Below, one piece after another: positions 36,412 to 46,365 of a stretch of DNA of 64,000 nucleotides (the stretch's first letter is position 1; every line of letters begins with the position of its first letter). The DNA is from Cycloclasticus sp. (GTDB lineage: Bacteria > Pseudomonadota > Gammaproteobacteria > Methylococcales > Cycloclasticaceae). A program made the translations under genes and the position numbers. The notes under the pieces were generated by a model. The model was not told where the DNA came from. It made no database searches and was given only the letters and a program-made list of their open reading frames with translations. The DNA lies in the NCBI GenBank assembly GCA_002700385.1, contig PADC01000006.1, forward strand, positions 186,001 to 250,000. The letters run 5' to 3'.

Positions 36412-37770
36412 TCAACACTTTAAAGCTCCGACTGACAACCCACGCCCAATCGCATAATACTCAATCCCCTTTGCTTTCACCCGCTCAGGATCAAATAAAT
36501 TCCTACCATCAACAATGACTGGTTGGTTCAGCTCCATTTTTATTAAGTCAAAATCTGGGGCTTTAAAACTTTGCCATTCGGTACAAATAACTAACGCATC
36601 GGCCCCTTTTAAGGCGGCCTCTTTTGTGCCCATTAAGACTAAGTCATTTCGGCTGCCATATAACCGTTGGGTTTCTTCCATGGCTTCTGGGTCAAAGGCT
36701 TGTACGTTTGCTCCGGCTGTCCAAAGGGATTCCATAAGCACTCTGCTGGGTGCTTCGCGCATGTCGTCTGTTTTAGGCTTGAAGGATAGCCCCCATAGCG
36801 CAATGGTTTTGCCTTGTAACTCGCCTTTAAAGTGTTTATTAATGTAGTCAAACAATTTGTTTTTTTGGCGTTGGTTAATGGCTTCTACTGCGTGCAATAA
36901 TTCCGGTTGATAGCCAATAACTTCGGATGTTTTGCTGAGTGCTTGTACATCTTTGGGGAAGCATGAGCCGCCATAGCCACACCCGGGGTAAATAAACTGA
37001 AAGCCAATGCGTGAGTCGGAGCCAATGCCTTGGCGTACGTGTTCAATATCTGCCCCTACTTTTTCGGCAATATTCGCCATTTCGTTCATAAAGCTCACTT
37101 TGGTAGCTAACATGCAGTTGGCGGCATATTTGGTTAACTCGGCACTGCGTGCATCCATAAAAATAATGCGATCGTGGTTGCGGTTAAACGGTGCGTATAA
37201 GTCTTTGAAGGTTTCTTTTATCGCTGGTTTGGCATCATCTGGGCGTATGCCGACAACAATGCGATCCGGGCGCATGCAATCGGCTACGGCTGAGCCTTCT
37301 TTTAAAAATTCTGGGTTTGATACCACTGAAAAGCTGAGTTCTGAATTTTTAGCAGTTAAAGTGTGTTGAATACTGGCGGCTACTTTATCGGCTGTGCCAA
37401 CCGGTACGGTGGATTTATCGACAATGATCTTGGGGTTTTGCATATGTGTTGCGATGGTATTCGCTACGGAAAGCACATATTTTAAATCGGCTGATCCGTC
37501 TTCATCGGGTGGTGTCCCCACGGCGATAAATTGAATATCGGCAAAGTTAACGCCTTCTTCCGCGCTGGTGGTAAATTTTATGCGCCCTGCTTCAAAGTTT
37601 GATTTTACTAAAGGCGTTAAGCCCGGCTCGTAAATGGGGATAATGCCTTGCTTGAGTTTTTCTATTTTGCCTTCATCTACATCAACACAACAAACATGGT
37701 GACCTACTTCAGATAATACGGCGGCTTGTACCAAGCCGACATAGCCTATGCCAAATACAGTGACGTTCAT
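36412..37770 (-). CDS. ugd: UDP-glucose 6-dehydrogenase
   Basis: A 452-residue UDP-glucose/GDP-mannose dehydrogenase. The N-terminal NAD-binding motif is [20 protein letters not shown] with Asp ending strand 2 (CVDVD). The central domain has [11 protein letters not shown] and the catalytic Cys in [15 protein letters not shown], and the C-terminal UDP-binding domain follows. It makes UDP-glucuronate for polysaccharide synthesis. Its base composition looks less AT-rich than the surrounding spacers. It is separated from wcaJ-like by a long gap, so coregulation is uncertain. Confidence 0.95.
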   Translation of the reverse strand: MNVTVFGIGYVGLVQAAVLSEVGHHVCCVDVDEGKIEKLKQGIIPIYEPGLTPLVKSNFEAGRIKFTTSAEEGVNFADIQFIAVGTPPDEDGSADLKYVLSVANTIATHMQNPKIIVDKSTVPVGTADKVAASIQHTLTAKNSELSFSVVSNPEFLKEGSAVADCMRPDRIVVGIRPDDAKPAIKETFKDLYAPFNRNHDRIIFMDARSAELTKYAANCMLATKVSFMNEMANIAEKVGADIEHVRQGIGSDSRIGFQFIYPGCGYGGSCFPKDVQALSKTSEVIGYQPELLHAVEAINQRQKNKLFDYINKHFKGELQGKTIALWGLSFKPKTDDMREAPSRVLMESLWTAGANVQAFDPEAMEETQRLYGSRNDLVLMGTKEAALKGADALVICTEWQSFKAPDFDLIKMELNQPVIVDGRNLFDPERVKAKGIEYYAIGRGLSVGALKC

Positions 37771-37998
37771 TACTTACGATTCCCTTATCTTTTAGTTAAC
37801 GATACCTTTATCAATCGTTTATCATCCCTTTTTTTCATTATAGCCAAATACCAAACGTTTTGATGCTCATCGATGCTTTTCCCTCTTTTTTCTACTCAAA
37901 AAATGCAAACCAACCTAGGATATTTCTTTGAAATTGCTACAGCTGATGGCCTTCTTCCCAAATTTAACACCATGACAACGATGAGATTTCCAGTTAAT

Positions 37999-38870
37999 TT
38001 ACGCTTTAGAAGAACAAATCATCAAGGTCATCAAAGAACATGAGGCAGGCGTAGAAGTCGACGACATCTGTCGCCGTATGGGTATATCCAACGATACGTT
38101 CTGCAACTGGCGCAGCAAATATGCAGGACTTGAAGTTAATGAAGCTAAACGGCTACGAGAATTATAAGCAGAAAACAACAAGCTTAAAAGCTGTTGGCGG
38201 ACAAGTTACTAGAAGTCTAGGCCATAAAGGATGTGCTTTCAAAAAAGTGGTAAGCCCTGCTGCACTTAAATAAGCCTTCATCATTTGAAGGTCCATTTTC
38301 AGTTGAGTGAACGAACCTCATGTGGTCTTGCAGGGGTCAGTCGCACCGCTTATCGATGCAAGCCCATTCCAGATAAAAATGGTGCATTAAGAGCACGCCT
38401 TAAAGTGCTGACAATACAGTATCCTCGTTATGGTTTGCCAATACTCCATGATTTACTCAAACCAGAAGGCTTGGTCGTCAATAAAAAACGTACCGAGTGT
38501 TTATATAACGAAGAAATCTTACAAGTACGTACCAAGAAACGGAAAAAACTACAACGCCCAGATTTGTGATGAGTTTGCCCTGTAAGGTCAATCAACGTTG
38601 ATCGATGGACTTTGTTTCAGACCAACTCAGTAACGGTCGCCGCTTTCGCAACTTGAATGTCGTTGATGATTACTCACGAGAAATGGTCGGATAACTGGCG
38701 AGTACATTTATATCTGGACATCAGGTTGCCCGATTCCTGTCTGAGTTAGCTGAGAAACCCGCTATGCCAAGCCAGATAGTCAATGAATGTCTCAAGCGGT
38801 ATCATTACAACCATGTCTGGCCTCACTGTTCACTCAATTATCTATCACCCGTGCCTTTGCTAAGTAGGCA
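37999..38870 (+). pseudogene. Degenerate IS3-family element (IS407-like group), orfA and orfB remnants
   Basis: The plus strand reads as an IS3-type OrfA (EEQIIKVIKEHEAGVEVDDI, then CRRMGISNDTFCNWRSKY) interrupted by a TAA, a one-base deletion and a TAG. It is followed by an OrfB-like part (RTSCGLAGVSRTAYRCKPIP, later SMDFVSDQLSNGRRFRNLNV and a WPHCSLNYLSP end). OrfB also has several stops, and the segment with its central catalytic residues is missing. Clear terminal inverted repeats were not found. The element cannot move on its own. Confidence 0.85.
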
Positions 38871-39369
38871 GCATAATATGAAATTTCTCATCGAGCCCGT
38901 GGTAAAAACTCTGGGGGAAGATCAATCTTAAATCGAAAAAACCTAATAGAATTGATATAGTAAAATCTACGAAAAGCAAGAACCAGAGCTAGACTATAGC
39001 ATAGAAATTATACACATCAATTAGATAAAATTAATATCCACCTTATCACAAGTAATCCTCATCCTTAAATCAAACAGCCTGTCTTTTTTCATAAAGAATT
39101 GAAAAAAATTCAGTTTTTGTTTGAAAGCAATCTATAGTTTTCAAACGCGAACAGATCTCACTTAAATAACAATTAAATATCCAGGTTAAAAATGAAAAAT
39201 CATCCTAACTTATTGATATAATTAAAATATCTGATGGGCTTATGAAAGTCTTATTTACAAAAGACCAAACAAGTACAGCTAAATAAAATGGCAAAAAGTC
39301 TTTTTGCTTGGTTTTACTCTTGCAGACATGAAATCCAGCCTAAGTAGAACTATACTTCGCTAAGTGAAT
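38871..39369. other. AT-rich gap after the IS remnant
   Basis: About 500 nt of very AT-rich sequence between the dead IS element and mgtE. No open frame, RNA gene or clear terminator stands out on either strand. It may contain the far end of the decayed element. Confidence 0.55.
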
Positions 39370-40734
39370 TCAAAGTAAAATCAAAGTGGCTGACCCCAAA
39401 AAGCAGAATAGCCCAATCATATCTGTGGCCGTTGTCAGTAAAACACCGCCAGCCAATGCAGGGTCGATTTTCATACGCTTAAGAGCAATGGGGAAGATAG
39501 CCCCAGATATCGCCCCTGTTAGTATCCCAATTAATAGCGATGCACCAAACACTATGCCAAGCTTCCAACTGCCAAACCAAAGGTAAACTACCAGAGAAAC
39601 GAGCAAAGCCCAGAAAACACCATTGATCAGTCCAATGCTGATTTCATGGTATAACAACTTAACAAAGTTTCCTCGCCCAATCTGATCCAATGCAATGCCC
39701 CGAGTCACTACAGTAAGTGTTTGACTCCCAGCTATTCCTGCCATGCTTGCGACTACAGGCATTAATATTGCGAGCGCAACCAGCTTTTCAATAGAGGCTT
39801 CGAACAATCCGATAACCCAGGCGGCCATGAAAGCGGTCAACAGATTAACGCCCAGCCATAAAGCTCGACGTAAAGAACTGGGTAACAAAGGCCCGAACAT
39901 TAACTCGCTTTTGTCCAGCCCTGCTCGGCCCAACAATTCCTTGTCTGCTTGATTGCGCATAACATCTATAATGTCATCTACGGTAATTCTGCCAATCAGA
40001 TGGTTATCTTCGTCAACAACCGGCGCAGATAAAAGATCCCGGTCAGCAAACACACGCGCGACATCGGCGTCTGATTGTAATGGAGTGAAAGATGAAGGCA
40101 CCTTTTGCATCACTGTATCAACCACAGCATTCTGGTCAGCAGAAACTAAAGTAATAAGAGGTAAAATGCCAACTAAATGATGACATCGATCGACGACCAT
40201 TAGGCTGTCTAGGTGTTCAGGTAAACCTTCTTCTCGCACTCGAAGCCTGCGATAATAGCGCTGCACTGATTTAAGTGTTACATCAGCTCGTACAGTAGCC
40301 GCATCAATATTCATCAGTCCGCCAGCACTATTATCAGGGTAATCTTTAACTGTTTCATAGCGTTGGCGCTGTTGTTCACCCATAACCATGGACATGGCAT
40401 TCAAGACCTCAGCAGGTAGATCGTCGTCTAGATCGGCCAGCTCATCTACTTGAATATGCCCCAGGCTTTCGACCAGTATACTTTCCTGCGTAGACCTTGC
40501 CAGTTCATGGCGCAATTTTTTATGTGTGCTTAGCAGCACCTCGCCCACCTGTTCGGTTGAAACGTATGGCCAGACCAACTGCCTGGTTTCTTTAGGCATA
40601 GCATCGATTAACCGAGCTATTTCTGCCGAACTCAACCCATCTAAAAATGGACGAATATCCGCTTGACGATTATCTTCGAGGGCTTTTGTTATGGGTTCAA
40701 CTAGCTGATATAGCCTGGTATCTTTAAGCATCAA
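39370..40734 (-). CDS. mgtE: Magnesium transporter MgtE
   Basis: A 454-residue MgtE with the usual order: the N-terminal helical Mg2+-sensing domain, two CBS domains (with VKDYPDNSAGGLMNIDAATV before them and LIGRITVDDIIDVMRNQADK at the end), and a five-helix membrane domain (MPVVASMAGIAGSQTLTVVT near its core, ALAGGVLLTTATDMIGLFCF at the end). It is a Mg2+ channel gated by cytosolic Mg2+. It lies 35 nt downstream of the TPR membrane protein in the ectoine operon direction, so it may be part of the salt-response transcript. Confidence 0.93.
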   Translation of the reverse strand: MMLKDTRLYQLVEPITKALEDNRQADIRPFLDGLSSAEIARLIDAMPKETRQLVWPYVSTEQVGEVLLSTHKKLRHELARSTQESILVESLGHIQVDELADLDDDLPAEVLNAMSMVMGEQQRQRYETVKDYPDNSAGGLMNIDAATVRADVTLKSVQRYYRRLRVREEGLPEHLDSLMVVDRCHHLVGILPLITLVSADQNAVVDTVMQKVPSSFTPLQSDADVARVFADRDLLSAPVVDEDNHLIGRITVDDIIDVMRNQADKELLGRAGLDKSELMFGPLLPSSLRRALWLGVNLLTAFMAAWVIGLFEASIEKLVALAILMPVVASMAGIAGSQTLTVVTRGIALDQIGRGNFVKLLYHEISIGLINGVFWALLVSLVVYLWFGSWKLGIVFGASLLIGILTGAISGAIFPIALKRMKIDPALAGGVLLTTATDMIGLFCFLGSATLILL

Positions 40735-40769
40735 TACGCTCCATTAGTCACCATTGAGATTTTGTTTCC

Positions 40770-41654
40770 TTAAGATGATGATCCGCTAATAAGTGCTAAA
40801 AATTCTGAATGATCTTTAATATTTTCAAACGCAATATCTGATTCCGCTTCAATAGCGTAAGACGCCTGCAGGTCAATGGCTTTTTTCAAAAAAGAAATAG
40901 CTTTATCTTCGACGCCCAATAAAGCTTGAGCACATGCCATTTGGTAAAGGGCAAAGCAATAATCAGGATCAACAGCCAAAGCTTGTTTGCACAGATTAAC
41001 AGCCCACTGAGGCTCCTTCAACTCAAGAACAACATCCGCCTTGTACGTTAATGCTTCAGAATCTTGAGGGCGAAGTTTCAGGATTTCGTCCAACACGCTA
41101 ATTTTATTGTTCAGCAACGACTCCTGTTGGAGTCTAAGCCAAAGGGATTGTATTTCTTGAGTTAATTCAATTTCCTCCCTGTTCGCCTCAATGTGTTGCG
41201 TTTTTTGATATAATTGTTCTTCAATGGCTGCAAGCCGTTGTTCATATTCTCTTACTAATTTTGTAATTTCTTCATCTGCCAATGAATGAACTCTTTCCTT
41301 TATATCCCGTATCGAACTCCACCCAAGCAAAACTAAAACGGAACTTGCTGCCGCAATCAAATAGAAAAAATAGGTCACCGTATCAGTTGCATAGGAAACA
41401 GCCCTATCAACCGACTTGTGCTCTCGGTCAACAATTTGCTGGGTGAGCTCTTGCCGGGTGTTAGCCTGTTCTTTGCGGAGCTGCTTAAGCTCATCCAACA
41501 CATATCGCTCTACAAAGGGCGAGTAGAGAGGTTTATCTAAATCCTCTATTCTTTCCTTGATCAGTCGTTGATCAGCATCTTGAGCCCATAAACCTGCTGG
41601 CAAAAACAGCAGAACTAAAGCAAGTTTGAAAACTATGCGGGGCATATTGCGCAC
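40770..41654 (-). CDS. Membrane-anchored TPR-like protein of the ectoine operon
   Basis: A 294-residue protein with a cleavable-looking signal sequence (LALVLLFLPAGLWAQDADQ), a region before a membrane helix at about 95-115 (YFFYLIAAASSVLVLLGW), a long charged coiled coil (about 120-175) and two or three TPR-like repeats (EALTYKADVVLELKEPQWAV, CFALYQMACAQALLGVEDKA). TPR repeats bind other proteins. The start overlaps the aspartokinase stop by about 20 nt, so it is coupled to the ectoine operon. I cannot name the family; an assembly or osmosensing role is only a guess from position. Confidence 0.65.
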   Translation of the reverse strand: MRNMPRIVFKLALVLLFLPAGLWAQDADQRLIKERIEDLDKPLYSPFVERYVLDELKQLRKEQANTRQELTQQIVDREHKSVDRAVSYATDTVTYFFYLIAAASSVLVLLGWSSIRDIKERVHSLADEEITKLVREYEQRLAAIEEQLYQKTQHIEANREEIELTQEIQSLWLRLQQESLLNNKISVLDEILKLRPQDSEALTYKADVVLELKEPQWAVNLCKQALAVDPDYCFALYQMACAQALLGVEDKAISFLKKAIDLQASYAIEAESDIAFENIKDHSEFLALISGSSS

Positions 41655-43061
41655 CCATGATCATGCACCTCAACTAACACTGAGTGCAAGCTTTTAACTG
41701 TTGCATCATAATCACTTTCTCTCACCACAAACTGCATATCTACTTGGCGCATTGATTGGTGTACGGCCAGTACGCTAATGTTGCTATCTGCAACTGCCTT
41801 GACTGCTTTCGCCAAAATTCCGGGAATTTGCATATCGCTGCCAACGGCAGAAACAATTGCAATTTTTTGCTGATTAAGTTCAGCGTCAGGGAAGCATTTC
41901 TCAACGGCCGATTGTATGCGTTTCACCGTCTTTAAGTTTGTCGACAGAAAATGCGTTAAGGTGTTGGCGTTAATATCCTTGGAAATAATATGGGCCTTGA
42001 AGCGCTTGATGATTGCCAGTACCTCTTGGTCATAGTCGTGAATGCTCCCTGCCATATCCTGGTCAAACAGTTCTAAGGCATAGATGCCCTTGCAACCAGC
42101 AATAATCTCCACACAGGGTGCGCTGCTGACGTAATCACCAGTAATCAACGTGCCTGCATGCTCTGGCTCAAAAGTATTTTTGACCCGAAGAGGGATATTA
42201 TTTTGCCTTAATCCTTTGGCTGCTTTGGGATGAATTGCTTCCATGCCAAGATTGGCCAGTTGGTCGGCTACATCGTAGTTGGTTCTGCCGATGGGGACGG
42301 CATTGTTTTCACCAACCAGTCTAGGATCTGCGCTACTCAGGTGAAACTCTTTATGGATAATGGCTTCTTTGGCTTTGGTGAGAACGGCTAATCGGCTGAA
42401 AGTCATTTCGCTGTAGCCACGGTCAAATGAGGTCATCAAGCCTGTATCACTATGAGCGTATCCGGTAACAATAGGTAGCTGCTTATCAAGATCAATATGC
42501 GCAAATGCGGTTTGAATACGCTCATCAAGAGGGAGGTGTTTGTCGGTCCGCCACCCTGTCAGATCAACAAAGCAAGCATTGATACCATCTCGCTGTAGAA
42601 GTTGTGCAGTATTCCAGGCACTATGAGCTTCACCAATACTGGCCAACATTTCCCGGACTGTCCCGAGATGAGATTTAAGTGCAAAGTGACCATGCTGACA
42701 AAGGCTCTGTAAATCCAGCAGGCATTGCCTCGCATTTGCCAATCTTTCATCCAAAAATTGATTGGCTCGCTGAAGTAGCTCGCCTTGGTCAAACAGGTTT
42801 TGGTTGATCCGGTGTAGTTCTGTACTCAGTTCGTCAAGTTTTTCTGACCAGCTTTCATCTTCCATGCTGCTGGCGAATAAACCATAGACGCCAGGTTGAC
42901 CACTTTTTTTGTGTTCTAATAATTTGTCAGTGACACCTCCGTAGGCAGAGACTACAAATACACGTTGATAAAGGTTGTTTTTTTTTGCTTTTAATGATGT
43001 TGTCTCGCACCGACAAATAATCGCTCATCGATGTCCCGCCAATCTTTTCAATCGTATGCAT
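41633..43061 (-). CDS. ask: Ectoine-specific aspartokinase (Ask_Ect), carrying a one-base frameshift
   Basis: Read across one frameshift this is a 475-residue aspartokinase of the Ask_Ect type: MHTIEKIGGTSMSDYLSVRD at the N-terminus, then VVSAYGGVTDKLLEHKKSGQ, the catalytic segment GYAHSDTGLMTSFDRGYSEM and two C-terminal ACT domains (KIAIVSAVGSDMQIPGILA). It feeds aspartyl phosphate to ectoine synthesis with relaxed feedback control. The frame breaks at nine T (42978-42986, plus strand); eight would restore it. The uninterrupted part is 41633-42865 or slightly longer. The extra base could be a true mutation, a phase-variable tract or an assembly error. A second aspartokinase, lysC, lies at 58.3 kb. 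Confidence 0.85.
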
Positions 43062-43083
43062 GAATCTTTTCTAAACCTTGAGG

Positions 43084-43437
43084 CTAATCATTACTACTGG
43101 CACAGGCCACACACTGGCGAGTCGTTAAAACTGCTTTTAAACGACCGGTTGGGATATCGCACCCACATCGAATACATACGCCTGCTTCATCAGTTTTGAG
43201 CCATGCAATATTTTTGGTGAGCTGTGAAAGTTCTATCTTGTGTTCTGAAAGAATTTTCTCACCCACAGGTGCATTAATCGTCAAATCGAGATTAGCTGCC
43301 GCATCACCTGCCTGGCTCTGCTTTTTTTCCGCGATTGGATGGCTGTCAGACAAGATTTTTTGCAATTCACTGATTCGCTGTTCTACCAGTGCTATCAATT
43401 GGAGTCTGTCTTTTTCATGCATGCCGGTCACGCTCAT
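43084..43437 (-). CDS. DksA/TraR-type zinc-finger protein in the ectoine operon
   Basis: A 117-residue protein with a helical N-terminal half (EKDRLQLIALVEQRISELQK) and a C4 zinc finger at the C-terminus (CIRCGCDIP ... RLKAVLTTRQCVACAS), the layout of short DksA/TraR relatives that bind the RNA polymerase secondary channel. It lacks the acidic coiled-coil tip residues of DksA in an obvious form. It overlaps the ectD stop by about 22 nt (or 7 nt with the internal Met at codon 6) and precedes ask by 22 nt, so it is an operon member. A regulatory role in the salt response is inference. Confidence 0.75.
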   Translation of the reverse strand: MSVTGMHEKDRLQLIALVEQRISELQKILSDSHPIAEKKQSQAGDAAANLDLTINAPVGEKILSEHKIELSQLTKNIAWLKTDEAGVCIRCGCDIPTGRLKAVLTTRQCVACASSND

Positions 43438-44374
43438 TTGTTCTCGGTATCAGATGAATATTGTCTCTGGAGCAGATATGTTCCGGTCGAGGTGCTTGAT
43501 TGCAAAATGGGGGGATTACTTTGTTACCTATCGCGTTGTAAACGAAAAATACATTTGATCGCGGAAATGGGGTGATATTGCCATTAGAGCCGTGCATGAC
43601 ATTACAATCGAAGACGATAACACTGCCTGGCTTACTCGTAGCTGACACAATGCCGCCCTGTGCTGCTAACGCTTCCAGACAATTGTCCGAAGGTACGCCG
43701 TACTCTTGCTTTTTGAGTGATTCGAGGTAGTGGTTGTCAGGTGTATGCCCTTCACACACGGCATACTGCTTATGTGAGCCTGGAATAAGCATTAAAGGGC
43801 CGTTGTGTTCATAATTTTCCGTCAGCGTTATCGACATGCTAAGAGCCCGCATGCGCGGCATGCCGTCTTCGACATGCCAGGTCTCAAAATCTGAATGCCA
43901 ATAAAACTCCTTACCCCGAAAACCTGGTTTGTAGTTTAGGCGAGACTGGTGGATATAAACGTCGTCGTTCAGTAGATATCGCGCAAGATCAGCCAAACGT
44001 CTATCCGCTGACAGTGATTTAAACAGAGGACTATTTTCATGCACACGAAACACCGAGCGGATGTCATTGCTGCTTGGTTCGGTGATGATTTCACCAGACT
44101 CTCTTACCTGGGGATCTGTTCTAAGACGCTCCAGCTCCTGTTGAAAGCGGCTTACTTCTTCAGCAGAAAATACGTTATCCAGCACGACAAATCCCTGTTT
44201 GTCGTAACTGTCGATCAAAGACTGTTCAATAGGGGGGCGTGTTTCTTTGGATGCGTAAACGGTGGGGTCCTGCCTGTCTACCAATTTGGCATGCTGCCCA
44301 TTTCTCGATGGGTATACATCGACTTCGTTTGCCAATACCTTATCTGGAGCTTGATTAGATACAACTTCTCTCAT
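43415..44374 (-). CDS. ectD: Ectoine 5-hydroxylase
   Basis: A 319-residue Fe(II)/2-oxoglutarate dioxygenase of the EctD family, which turns ectoine into 5-hydroxyectoine. The signature region FYWHSDFETWHVEDGMPRMR holds the His-x-Asp iron ligands, the distal His is in NVMHGSNGN, and the 2OG-binding Arg follows. It lies 11 nt after ectC. Hydroxyectoine production suggests that the organism meets heat or drying stress as well as salt. Confidence 0.95.
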   Translation of the reverse strand: MREVVSNQAPDKVLANEVDVYPSRNGQHAKLVDRQDPTVYASKETRPPIEQSLIDSYDKQGFVVLDNVFSAEEVSRFQQELERLRTDPQVRESGEIITEPSSNDIRSVFRVHENSPLFKSLSADRRLADLARYLLNDDVYIHQSRLNYKPGFRGKEFYWHSDFETWHVEDGMPRMRALSMSITLTENYEHNGPLMLIPGSHKQYAVCEGHTPDNHYLESLKKQEYGVPSDNCLEALAAQGGIVSATSKPGSVIVFDCNVMHGSNGNITPFPRSNVFFVYNAIGNKVIPPFCNQAPRPEHICSRDNIHLIPRTNERDRHA

Positions 44375-44385
44375 GGTGTCATTCC

Positions 44386-44790
44386 TTAATCTTCAATGGT
44401 TGCTGCGTCCAGCTCGTAGGCACCTTCTGCGTTATGGACTTCTTTGCCATTGAGCGGTGGGTTAAAAACACAGGCCATGACCATTTCTTCAAATGCGCGC
44501 AATACATGTTTGTCGTGTTTGTCCAGTATGTAAATGGTGCCAGGCTCAATGGGGTACTTCTTCCCGTCTGCGAGGGTTTCCACTTCACCTTTCCCGGATA
44601 CACAGTACACAGACTCCAGGTGATTTTGATAGTGCATCTGGAAATCAGCATCTTTGTAAATGGTGGTGATATGGAAGGAAAAACCCATTTGATCTTCCTT
44701 CAGTAAAAGGCGCGTGCTTTCCCAGTTTCCATCGGGAGATACCACTCTCCGATTGGATTGGTTAGCATCTGACAATGTTCTAACAATCAT
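44386..44790 (-). CDS. ectC: Ectoine synthase
   Basis: A 134-residue cupin enzyme that closes N-gamma-acetyl-diaminobutyrate to ectoine, the last step of the pathway. It has [20 protein letters not shown] at the N-terminus, [20 protein letters not shown] and the [20 protein letters not shown] cupin motifs of EctC. It is normal in length and intact. It is separated from ectB by a 264-nt gap that holds a broken small frame. Confidence 0.96.
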   Translation of the reverse strand: MIVRTLSDANQSNRRVVSPDGNWESTRLLLKEDQMGFSFHITTIYKDADFQMHYQNHLESVYCVSGKGEVETLADGKKYPIEPGTIYILDKHDKHVLRAFEEMVMACVFNPPLNGKEVHNAEGAYELDAATIED

Positions 44791-44819
44791 AAAGTTACCT
44801 TACTGTTTAAGTTATTAGT

Positions 44820-45037
44820 TCAATAAGCATTGGTTTGCTCGGCTGTGAGAGTAGCTATATCTTCACCCGGGATAGTAAGCTCATCACCTTGTGCGACTCG
44901 TACCCGATTGGCCGAAGACATGATACGCAGTTAGCCTTCCCTGATACTCAGCAATAGCGATAGCTGGTCGCCGATTTTTCTATGGGTAATAATTTTTGTT
45001 CACCTGCCCTTATTCGAATTTGCTGCTTATCTTCCAT
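44820..45037 (-). pseudogene. Broken small frame between ectB and ectC
   Basis: From the ATG at 45037 the minus strand reads MEDKQQIRIRAGEQKLLPI, then needs a frameshift near 44980 to continue as HRKIGDQLSLLLSIREG. After an in-frame TAA (44930 region) the same frame runs LRIMSSANRVRVAQGDELTI ... AEQTNAY to a TGA at 44822. Together these give about 70 residues of protein-like sequence. I do not recognise the family. It is likely a small operon gene that has decayed, leaving an unusually long ectB-ectC spacer. Confidence 0.45.
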
Positions 45038-45054
45038 GTGATGAAATGTAGTGT

Positions 45055-46350
45055 TTAGCCTGCTTCGAAATACACTTTTTCTTCGGGAATTTCGTCGACA
45101 TTGGCACAGACTTCTCTGATGGCGGATTCGACAATATCAATGCCTTTTTTCAGATTGTCGTCACTAATAATCAATGGGCATAAAAACTTCACGACATGAT
45201 CATCGGCACCACTGGTTTCGATAATCAGCCCTTTTTTAAAGGCATGACTGGTGATCTTGCTGGCGATCTCGCCATTAACACAATTAATCCCCTGAAACAT
45301 ACCTCGCCCTTTGGTAGTAAAGTTGCCTTCACCATACTGGCTGACGATTTTGTTTAAGCGTTCAGATATGTAACGCCCTTTGCGTTTGATTTCTTCTGAG
45401 AAGTTTTTGTCGGACCAGTAATTCTCAATGGCTGCTTTGGCCGTCACAAACGCTAGATTGTTACCTCGAAAAGTGCCGTTGTGTTCTCCGGGCTTCCATT
45501 GATCCAGTTCTGGCTTCATCAGTACCACCGCAAAAGGCAAACCGTAACCTCCTAAAGATTTAGAGAGCGTAATGATGTCTGGTTCAATGCCTGCTTCTTC
45601 AAAGCTGAAATAGTCACCCGTTCTACCACACCCTGCCTGGATGTCATCAACAATGAGCAATAGACCGTGTTTCTTACAGACCGCCTGGAGATTTTGCAGC
45701 CACTCTACACTGGCGACATTGATGCCACCTTCACCTTGAACGGTTTCGACAATCACAGCAGCAGGAGAGTTAATGCCGCTACTGGAATCGGAGAGCACCT
45801 TGTCCAGGTATTCCGTGGTGTCGATGTTCTCCCCCAAATAGCCGTCATAGGGCATACGGTGTGTCCCGCTTAAACTGACGCCTGCCGCATCACGGTGATG
45901 AGAGTTTCCTGTTGCAGCCAGCGAACCCAGGCTGACGCCATGGAAGCCGTTGGTGAAGGTGACGATGTTTTGCTGGCCGGTTACGTTACGTGCAATTTTC
46001 ATCGCTGCTTCGACGGCATTGGTGCCGGTCGGTCCGGTGAACTGCACCACATAGTCCATGTTACGCGGCTTTAATATCTTGTCATTAAAGGCCTGCAAAA
46101 ACTCACCTTTAGCCTTGGTATGCATGTCCAAACCGTGAGTAACGCCGTCTTTTTGGATATAGTTGAGCAGGTTATCTTTAAAAAGCGGGTTGTTATGCCC
46201 GTAGTTGAGGGTTCCGGCCCCGGCCAGAAAATCCAGATACTGATTGCCATCCTCGTCCCACATATGTTCACCCTGTGCGCGACTGAATACGCGGGGAAAA
46301 GATCGAGCATAGCTTTGAACTTCGGATTCGATTTCATCAAAAATTTTCAT
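45055..46350 (-). CDS. ectB: L-2,4-diaminobutyrate:2-oxoglutarate aminotransferase
   Basis: A 431-residue class III PLP-dependent aminotransferase that makes diaminobutyrate from aspartate semialdehyde, the first committed step to ectoine. It carries QFTGPTGTNAVEAAMKIARN, LLIVDDIQAGCGRTGDYFSF and the PLP lysine in ITLSKSLGGYG, and NHTGTFRGNN-type (here EHNGTFRGNN) substrate residues. It lies 15 nt downstream of ectA. Confidence 0.96.
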   Translation of the reverse strand: MKIFDEIESEVQSYARSFPRVFSRAQGEHMWDEDGNQYLDFLAGAGTLNYGHNNPLFKDNLLNYIQKDGVTHGLDMHTKAKGEFLQAFNDKILKPRNMDYVVQFTGPTGTNAVEAAMKIARNVTGQQNIVTFTNGFHGVSLGSLAATGNSHHRDAAGVSLSGTHRMPYDGYLGENIDTTEYLDKVLSDSSSGINSPAAVIVETVQGEGGINVASVEWLQNLQAVCKKHGLLLIVDDIQAGCGRTGDYFSFEEAGIEPDIITLSKSLGGYGLPFAVVLMKPELDQWKPGEHNGTFRGNNLAFVTAKAAIENYWSDKNFSEEIKRKGRYISERLNKIVSQYGEGNFTTKGRGMFQGINCVNGEIASKITSHAFKKGLIIETSGADDHVVKFLCPLIISDDNLKKGIDIVESAIREVCANVDEIPEEKVYFEAG

Positions 46351-46365
46351 ATTCTGTCTCTTTAA

